Shown in pieces: positions 1 through 4,700 of a stretch of 5,791 nt of DNA. Each line of letters starts with the position of its first letter. Positions within the stretch are counted from its first letter, which is position 1. Under the pieces are notes generated by a model. It did not search any database and was not told where the DNA came from. It saw only the letters and a list, made by a program, of their open reading frames with translations. The stretch comes from Alphaproteobacteria bacterium (GTDB lineage: Bacteria > Pseudomonadota > Alphaproteobacteria > Puniceispirillales > Puniceispirillaceae): NCBI GenBank assembly GCA_011525265.1, contig WTHV01000273.1, forward strand, positions 1 through 5,791. Reading direction: 5' to 3'. Made by a program: the position numbers and the translations under genes.

Positions 1-90
1 TAAATATTCTTATCAATAAACAAACAAATATCGCTATAATCCACGATTTGTAGTTAGGGAGATGCCCTGATTTTGCTGTGAGAGCAGGAG
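1..90. other. AT-rich non-coding stretch downstream of the lacI-family gene
   Basis: No convincing gene is visible here. The first 50 bases are very AT-rich. Two 4-bp stems can be drawn (AGGG 56-59 with CCCT 65-68, and TGCT 74-77 with AGCA 83-86), but neither is followed by a proper U tract on the minus strand. I therefore do not call a terminator for the leftward regulator gene. Confidence 0.4.
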
Positions 91-1146
91 CTAGATGTTG
101 TCTTTGTGATAAGGGGCTTTGTGATAAGGGGCGGTTGAGCGGCGTATCCGCATTTCAAAATCCACTTTAAGGTGGCGCGGCGGTGCTTTTTCAGTCGCTG
201 AGACGAGCTCAAGGATACGATTGGCTGATAGTCTGCCAACAGTATGGGCCGGGATGCGTATGGTTGATAGAGGCGGGGTCATCTCCGCGGCGCCTTGGAA
301 ATCGCCTATGCCCATAACAGAGATATCTTGCGGTACGGATAGACCAAGCGATTGCGCGGCCCAAATTGTGGCAAAGGCGATAATATCATTGCCACAAATC
401 ACAGCTGAGGGACGATTATCACCAACCAGTAAATTATGTGCGATCGTTTTCGCAGAGCGCAAATCATAAGAGCTTTCAGTCTGCCATTCTTTTGGCGGTG
501 TTTGTGCAGCTTTGGCAAGCCTGTCTAGAATACCATTTTTGCGTGAAGAGGCTCTATCATTTGTGCCAGATAGACCAAAGATGCAGCCAATACGCTCATG
601 TCCGAGACCTAGAATATGATCTGCCGCCTCATAGCCGATGCGGTAATTATCAATGCCAACCGTATCAATGGCAAAATCATCTGCATAATTCCACACACAT
701 AAGACAGGCAATTGGCGTGATTCAAGCAAATGCAACACAGCATTATCATGCTCTGTCCCAATCAAGATGATCCCATCCACACCTTGTTCAACAAATGCGC
801 GGACAGCCTCACTTTCATTGCCAGCATCATTGAGGTTTGAAGAGATTAGTACTGTTTGTTTTGATTGGCGTAACTGTGCTATCAGCCCTTCGATTAATTC
901 GGCAAATATAGAATTTTCTAATGTTGGCACGACCATGCCAATTGTCCCAGAGCGATGGCCTCTTGTGGCAGCGGCACTGCGGTTACGAATATAATGTAAT
1001 TGTGAGGCGGCTTGCTCGATTCGCCCAGCAATGTCTTTGCCCACCACATCAGGTTTGTTAAAATAGCGTGAAACAGTCGAAACAGATGTCCCAGCACGGC
1101 GTGCTACGTCATTAATTGTTGCCTGTTTTTTCCGCATTTCAGCCAT
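91..1146 (-). CDS. LacI/GalR-family transcriptional regulator
   Basis: This is a 351-residue DNA-binding repressor, a normal length for the family. Residues 10-30 form the N-terminal helix-turn-helix (TINDVARRAGTSVSTVSRYF), residues 52-63 the hinge-helix region, and about 68-335 the periplasmic-binding-protein-like effector domain. Family landmarks include IGMVVPTLENSIFAELI near 69-85, GVDGIIL at 122-128, ICGNDIIAFA at 250-259 and the segment GIGDFQGAAEMTPPLSTI at 279-296. The GxGDF form of that segment is the one I associate with GntR-like LacI members. The start at 1146 is supported by AAGG (1156-1159) nine bases upstream; the next Met (codon 4) has no Shine-Dalgarno sequence. Two oddities stand out. 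The hinge carries Arg54 and Thr61 where LacI has Pro49 and the intercalating Leu56. The C-terminus has a tandem duplication, APYHKAPYHK. It is divergent from the TTT operon and presumably represses it through the palindrome at 1245-1260. The effector is unknown; an imported substrate or a metabolite of it is likely. Confidence 0.95.
   Translation of the reverse strand: MAEMRKKQATINDVARRAGTSVSTVSRYFNKPDVVGKDIAGRIEQAASQLHYIRNRSAAATRGHRSGTIGMVVPTLENSIFAELIEGLIAQLRQSKQTVLISSNLNDAGNESEAVRAFVEQGVDGIILIGTEHDNAVLHLLESRQLPVLCVWNYADDFAIDTVGIDNYRIGYEAADHILGLGHERIGCIFGLSGTNDRASSRKNGILDRLAKAAQTPPKEWQTESSYDLRSAKTIAHNLLVGDNRPSAVICGNDIIAFATIWAAQSLGLSVPQDISVMGIGDFQGAAEMTPPLSTIRIPAHTVGRLSANRILELVSATEKAPPRHLKVDFEMRIRRSTAPYHKAPYHKDNI
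103..132. repeat. Perfect 15-bp tandem duplication in the 3' end of the lacI-family gene
   Basis: The unit TTTGTGATAAGGGGC occurs at 103-117 and again, identically and without a gap, at 118-132. It is in frame in the minus-strand regulator gene and encodes APYHK twice (residues 339-343 and 344-348), just before the final DNI. The length is a multiple of three, so the frame is kept. It looks like a recent slippage or duplication event in a tail that lies outside the conserved effector domain. Confidence 0.95.
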
Positions 1147-1178
1147 ATTATTCTACCTTTTGCGCTACGATATCATGA

Positions 1179-1207
1179 ATTATAATATTTTTTTACAATA
1201 AAATCAA
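1179..1207 (-). promoter_or_regulatory. Predicted sigma70-type promoter for the lacI-family gene
   Basis: Read on the minus strand, TTGATT (1207-1202) is followed after 17 bases by a perfect TATAAT (1184-1179). Transcription would start near 1172, giving a leader of about 25 nt that contains the AAGG ribosome binding site. The -10 hexamer is a consensus match and the -35 matches 4 of 6 bases with optimal spacing. The region is AT-rich, so chance matches are possible, but position and spacing fit well. Confidence 0.6.
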
Positions 1208-1211
1208 TAAT

Positions 1212-1240
1212 TTGAAGTGATAAAAAAAATATAACATTAT
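1212..1240 (+). promoter_or_regulatory. Predicted promoter for the TTT/aldehyde dehydrogenase operon
   Basis: TTGAAG (1212-1217) and CATTAT (1235-1240) are separated by 17 bases, each matching the sigma70 consensus at 4 of 6 positions. The predicted start, near 1247, falls inside the LacI-type palindrome at 1245-1260. A bound repressor would then block initiation directly. The hexamers are moderate, as expected for a regulated promoter, and the call rests partly on its fit with the operator. Confidence 0.45.
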
Positions 1241-1244
1241 CGTT

Positions 1245-1260
1245 ATGAAAACGTTTGCAT
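1245..1260. promoter_or_regulatory. LacI-family operator palindrome
   Basis: ATGAAAACGTTTGCAT is an inverted repeat centred on the CG step at 1252/1253. Seven of the eight base pairs of the dyad are symmetric; only A1248 opposite G1257 breaks it. The core AAACGTTT with a central CG is the typical half-site arrangement for LacI/GalR-family proteins such as PurR and CcpA. It lies between the divergent genes and overlaps the predicted start of the rightward operon. It sits about 75 bp upstream of the predicted repressor gene start, so autoregulation is less obvious. Confidence 0.8.
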
Positions 1261-1455
1261 TATTTCATTTCCTCTGTTTTGATGAGTCATGCCATGCAAG
1301 AAATGCTCTTAAAAAGCAGGGATGGTAGCAGGCTATAGCTTGCAAGAGTTAAGCGAGGTGCTTTGCGATAACAGGGCATCGAGGCTGAAGCCTTTATCAT
1401 TAAAGTGTCGGCAACAGGCACAAAAAGGTGAAGTCGTGCAACGGGAGAAATACAA
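1261..1455 (+). other. Long 5' leader of the TTT operon, no gene recognised
   Basis: If transcription starts near 1247, the mRNA has a leader of about 209 nt before the binding-protein gene. I see no known riboswitch in it. Possible pairings are CTCTT 1306-1310 with AAGAG 1344-1348, stacked with AAGC 1314-1317 and GCTT 1338-1341. A mutually exclusive pairing joins TGCAAG 1295-1300 with CTTGCA 1339-1344, and a small hairpin AGGC-TGAA-GCCT sits at 1382-1393. The last has only three T residues after it, so it is not a convincing terminator. The leader ends with the ribosome binding site GGGAG at 1443-1447. Confidence 0.35.
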
Positions 1456-2454
1456 ATGAAAACAAACAAACTATTTATGCATTTAGCAGCTGGTGCGCTA
1501 GCTGTTGGTCTTGCAGGAAGCGCGGTTGCAGCAGAGATTGCAAAGCCAGCCGGTTTTCCAACACGTCCTTTGACAATGATTGTGCCTTATGGCGCAGGTG
1601 GCGGCTCTGATCAGCTTGCGCGTGCGATGGCCAATTCTATGGATAAGGTCGCTGGAATCAAATTCCAAGTGGTCAATAAGCCAGGCGGCGGCGGTACAGC
1701 GGCTATTCCTGATTTCATGCTAGCACCTGCTGATGGCTATACAGTGATGGAGCATATTGATAATGCTGTGTCTGCTTATGCCAAGGGTGATATTAATGAA
1801 AACCCAGCCACTGATTGGGTGCCGATTTGTACAACACAAATCACATTCAGCCAGATCTATGTCCGTCCAGATGACTCGCGCTTTAGCTCATGGGATGATG
1901 TTGTCTCTTATGCCAAGGCAAATCCCGGCAAGCTGACAATGGCCAATTTGGGCAAGGTCGGTTCAATGGAATTGGTCGTCATGCACCAGTTGCAAGACGC
2001 ACTTGGCATTGATGTCAAACAAATTGCTTTTGATAAGCCAGCAGAGCGTTATGGCGCGCTGATTGGTGGTCAGGTAGATGTGCTGTTTGAACAGCCAGGT
2101 GATGTGCGCTCATTCCTAGATGCTGGCACGATGAAGCCTGTTCTAACATTCCTTGATGAACGCCCAGATGTATTTGCAGAAGTGCCGACGCATCTTGAAG
2201 CAGGTGCTGATTTTGATGCGCTACAGCGTTTCAGAGGCTTTTATGTGAAAAAAGGTGTTCCAGCAGACCGTTTAAACTTCCTCCAAGCAGCTTGTGCTGC
2301 CGGTTTTGAAGAGGAAAGCTATGCTGACTTTAACCGCAAGAAATATATGCACCTCATCAACAGCTATCGTGATACAGAAGGGTCAATCAAGCTGATCAAT
2401 GGTGCGGTTGATACCTATCGTGCGATGTATAAACAGCTTGGGATTGGTGGCTAG
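1456..2454 (+). CDS. tctC: TTT-system periplasmic solute-binding protein (TctC/Bug family)
   Basis: A 332-residue extracytoplasmic receptor that should bind an organic anion in the periplasm and hand it to the TctAB membrane complex. Residues 1-26 form a signal peptide: Lys near the start, a hydrophobic core AAGALAVGLAGSA, and an Ala-X-Ala-type cleavage site near AVAA/E27. The mature protein opens with the family signature FPTRPLTMIVPYGAGGGSD (34-52), where the loop ending in Asp52 contacts ligand carboxylates in Bug proteins. VVNKPGGGGTAAI follows at 72-84, and GALIGGQVDVLF at 200-211 is the conserved lobe-2 segment. The usual VPYKG motif is replaced by IAFDKP (190-195), which may mark a different ligand. 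Cys125 and Cys280 are the only cysteines and could form a disulfide. The start has GGGAG (1443-1447) eight bases upstream. The tctC symbol denotes the family role; citrate as ligand is not implied. Confidence 0.93.
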   Translation: MKTNKLFMHLAAGALAVGLAGSAVAAEIAKPAGFPTRPLTMIVPYGAGGGSDQLARAMANSMDKVAGIKFQVVNKPGGGGTAAIPDFMLAPADGYTVMEHIDNAVSAYAKGDINENPATDWVPICTTQITFSQIYVRPDDSRFSSWDDVVSYAKANPGKLTMANLGKVGSMELVVMHQLQDALGIDVKQIAFDKPAERYGALIGGQVDVLFEQPGDVRSFLDAGTMKPVLTFLDERPDVFAEVPTHLEAGADFDALQRFRGFYVKKGVPADRLNFLQAACAAGFEEESYADFNRKKYMHLINSYRDTEGSIKLINGAVDTYRAMYKQLGIGG

Positions 2455-2475
2455 GTCATCTGTCTTTGACATTTT

Positions 2476-2530
2476 TGACAAAGAGCTATGGCTCGCACTG
2501 TTGCTCTTTGTCATTTCTTATTTTTTTATT
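2476..2530 (+). terminator. Strong intergenic hairpin with T-rich tail (partial terminator/attenuator)
   Basis: TGACAAAGAGC (2476-2486) pairs perfectly over 11 bp with GCTCTTTGTCA (2503-2513) around a 16-nt loop. A run that is almost all T (2514-2530) follows. This looks like an intrinsic terminator lying 21 bases after the binding-protein stop codon and 48 bases before tctB. No good promoter is evident for tctB downstream, so read-through is probably partial, giving more binding protein than membrane subunits. The stem could also act as a 3' stabiliser of the binding-protein mRNA. Competing pairings exist: TCTTTG 2463-2468 with CAAAGA 2479-2484, and GAGC 2483-2486 with GCTC 2491-2494. Confidence 0.75.
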
Positions 2531-2578
2531 TAACACGCATAAAATAACTACCACCTTCTGCCTTAAGGATAACAAACA

Positions 2579-3115
2579 ATGTCTCGACAGGTAATGATAC
2601 TCTCAGAATGGCTTTTCTGGTCAGTCCTCGCGCTTATCTTATGGCTTCAAACAGGCGCGTTTTCAGAAGAGATAGCAGAATATAAATTTGGCGCTGATGG
2701 GTGGCCAAAAATGGTTATCCTTGGGCTGGTTGTTGGCGCGACAGGCCAAGCCGTATTGAAATGGAGTGACTCATCTGATGGGGCGTCCGATGGCGAAGAC
2801 AAGGTCGCTGTTGTGCAAGATAGATCATGGCAGAAAATTGGCCAAAAGCTTGCGATTTTCGGTCTGCCTTTGGTCTATCTATGGGCGATGCACCGCATTG
2901 GGTTTTTTGTCGCATCACCTCTGTTTATTGTGGCCTATCTCTACATATTAGAGGTGCGTAATTGGCGCTATTTATTAGGCGTTACAGCCATTGTTTTGGC
3001 TATCATCTTTTTTGTGTTCGTCAGATTGTTTTATGTCGCTGTGCCAGTTGGCGCATGGGAGACATTCTATGCGATCAACAATGAAATTATCACATATATC
3101 CGTATTGGGCTGTAG
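2579..3115 (+). CDS. tctB: TTT-system small membrane subunit (TctB family)
   Basis: A 178-residue inner-membrane protein of the size expected for TctB, the poorly conserved small subunit that pairs with TctA. Hydrophobic segments are visible near residues 8-26, 43-60, 90-104, 107-124 and 131-154, with a charged cytoplasmic or periplasmic loop rich in Asp/Ser/Glu at 62-82. The pattern FGADGWPKMVILGL (37-50) corresponds to the conserved region around the second helix, and RIGFFVASPLFI (106-117) to the typical G-F-hydrophobic stretch of the family. AAGGA at 2565-2569 lies nine bases before the ATG and supports the start. The gene follows the hairpin at 2476-2530 and ends 18 bases before tctA, consistent with co-transcription of tctB and tctA. 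Assignment rests on topology, weak motifs and its place between tctC and tctA. Confidence 0.9.
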   Translation: MSRQVMILSEWLFWSVLALILWLQTGAFSEEIAEYKFGADGWPKMVILGLVVGATGQAVLKWSDSSDGASDGEDKVAVVQDRSWQKIGQKLAIFGLPLVYLWAMHRIGFFVASPLFIVAYLYILEVRNWRYLLGVTAIVLAIIFFVFVRLFYVAVPVGAWETFYAINNEIITYIRIGL

Positions 3116-3133
3116 AGGCGAGGGGGCTTTGTC

Positions 3134-4669
3134 ATGGTTGATTTTCTAGCAGGCACACTTGCCTTGTTTGGTGACTTTCAGACGATTATGATTTTCACCT
3201 TTGCGCTATTTGGCGGTATGTTATTTGGTGCTATTCCGGGTGTGAATATGCTGACCCTTGGGGCGGTGATATTACCCTTTACGATCGCTATGCAACCAGA
3301 TCATGCCATTATGGTCTTTGCCACGATTTATTGTGCAGGGGTGTTTGGCGGCGCTATCACAGCGATTTTATTTAATATTCCGGGCGCGCCAGAAAATGCG
3401 CCAACATGTTTTGATGGCTATCCGATGACGCAGAAGGGTGAGGCTGGCAAAGCGATTGGCGCGGCTGTTTCATTCTCAGCTCTCGGTGGTGCGGTCTCTG
3501 CTGTCATGATGATGGCGGCAACACCATTAATTGCAAAATGGGCTGTGACATCATTTGGCCCACCAGAAATTTTCGCCCTTATTTGTTTTGGCTTGGCTGT
3601 CTCTGCTTCCGTAGGCGCCAAGACATTGTGGAAAGGCTGGATGAGTATCTTCCTTGGTCTTGCTATCGCAACCGTTGGCACAGACCCTGTTGGGGGTATC
3701 AGACGTTTTAATGAATGGTCGTTATTTGGGTTTGAGACATCATCTTACTATTTGTCTGCGGGGATTCACTTTATCCCTGTCATCCTCGGCTTTTTCGCTG
3801 TATCTGAGGTTTTGACCCAAGCACAAAATATCGCGCAAGGTACAAGAGAGCGTCCAAAAGCAAGTATGCAATTACCAACAATGGCAGAATTTTGGGCCGT
3901 ACGTATTACCGCCTTTCGTTCGATGATATTAGGTTTCTTTGCTGGCGTATTGCCTGGCATTGGTGCGACCTTGGCGGCCTTTTTGGGCTATAGCCAAGCT
4001 GTGCGCTGGTCAAAAACACCTGAGAAATATGGCAAGGGTGAGCTTGATGGGGTGGTTGCCTCTGAGACAGCCAATAATGCTGCGACAGGTGCGGCTATGA
4101 TACCGCTTCTTGCGCTTGGCCTGCCAGGCGGCGCGCTGACAGCGATGATGCTTGGTATTTTCCAAATTCATGGGATGGAGCCGGGGCCGCTGATTTTCAT
4201 CAATAGCCATGATCTTGTCTGGGTGATGTTTGCGGCGATGTTCTGGGCGAATGTGGCAATCCTAGGTCTTGGGTGGATTCAAACAAAAACAGTTGTGCAT
4301 ATTTTGCGCATTCCATTCCGTTGGCTAGCCCCTGGCATTTTGCTACTTGCGGTGATTGGTGCTTTTGCCTTACGCAATCTTCTGATTGATGTCTGGGTGA
4401 TGTTGCTTGCTGGTATTGTAGGCTATCTGTTGCGTCGCACAGGCTATTCAGCCGCTGGTATTGTTCTTGGCCTTATTTTGGGCAAGCTCGGCGAGTCTGC
4501 TTTTGCAAAATCAATGCAGCTTCTGGATTATTCGGCACTTGGCTTTATTGATAGACCAATTGCGGCCTTTTTGATCATTGCGGCTATCTTGACTGTGGTG
4601 AATTCGATTATCCGTGAAATTCGTGCCACTAGAGGTGCGAAGGCCGCAACAAAGATGCTGATGGATTAA
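3134..4669 (+). CDS. tctA: TTT-system large membrane subunit (TctA family)
   Basis: A 511-residue polytopic inner-membrane permease with the usual TctA length and about a dozen hydrophobic segments. Two related halves each carry a glycine/proline-rich signature. In the first, GAIPGVNMLTLGAVILPFT (32-50) is followed by FNIPGAPENAPTCFDGYPM (80-98) and KGEAGKAIGAA (101-111). In the second, GVLPGIGATLAAFLGY (271-286) is followed by ASETANNAATGAAMIPLLAL (309-328) and GLPGG (329-333), then IHGMEPGPL (345-353). These PG-containing re-entrant segments are thought to form the substrate path. Transport is secondary, driven by an ion gradient, and depends on the binding protein. The ribosome site AGGGGG (3121-3126) is strong and seven bases from the ATG. 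The gene ends with two in-frame TAA codons and no terminator, so transcription likely continues into the dehydrogenase gene 31 bases on. Confidence 0.97.
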   Translation: MVDFLAGTLALFGDFQTIMIFTFALFGGMLFGAIPGVNMLTLGAVILPFTIAMQPDHAIMVFATIYCAGVFGGAITAILFNIPGAPENAPTCFDGYPMTQKGEAGKAIGAAVSFSALGGAVSAVMMMAATPLIAKWAVTSFGPPEIFALICFGLAVSASVGAKTLWKGWMSIFLGLAIATVGTDPVGGIRRFNEWSLFGFETSSYYLSAGIHFIPVILGFFAVSEVLTQAQNIAQGTRERPKASMQLPTMAEFWAVRITAFRSMILGFFAGVLPGIGATLAAFLGYSQAVRWSKTPEKYGKGELDGVVASETANNAATGAAMIPLLALGLPGGALTAMMLGIFQIHGMEPGPLIFINSHDLVWVMFAAMFWANVAILGLGWIQTKTVVHILRIPFRWLAPGILLLAVIGAFALRNLLIDVWVMLLAGIVGYLLRRTGYSAAGIVLGLILGKLGESAFAKSMQLLDYSALGFIDRPIAAFLIIAAILTVVNSIIREIRATRGAKAATKMLMD

Positions 4670-4700
4670 TAACAAAACAAATAGATGGGTTGTTCAAGCT

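Noticed and set aside
56..86. Small hairpins after the regulator stop codon as a rho-independent terminator
   Set aside because: Stems are 4 bp and no U tract follows on the minus strand.
439..454. TGCGATCGTTTTCGCA, resembling a second LacI-type operator inside the regulator gene
   Set aside because: Only the outer five bases are symmetric, the centre is not a dyad and it lies about 800 bp from the main operator within conserved coding sequence.
221..994. Plus-strand open frames opposite the lacI-family gene
   Set aside because: They overlap a well-supported conserved gene entirely, lack family features and have no plausible ribosome binding sites.
1282..1338. 18-codon open frame in the operon leader as a possible leader peptide
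   Set aside because: No Shine-Dalgarno sequence precedes it, there is no run of a regulatory amino acid, and no terminator follows it.
1382..1396. AGGC-TGAA-GCCT hairpin as a terminator in the leader
   Set aside because: The stem is only 4 bp and only three T residues follow.
2501..2545. Possible internal promoter for tctB (TTGCTC with a TTTTAT, or the TAAAAT at 2540-2545)
   Set aside because: The first pair overlaps the terminator stem and T tract, and TAAAAT has no acceptable -35 at 16-18 bases.
3418..4210. Minus-strand open frames opposite tctA
   Set aside because: They are shadows of a strongly conserved membrane-protein gene and show no recognisable domains.
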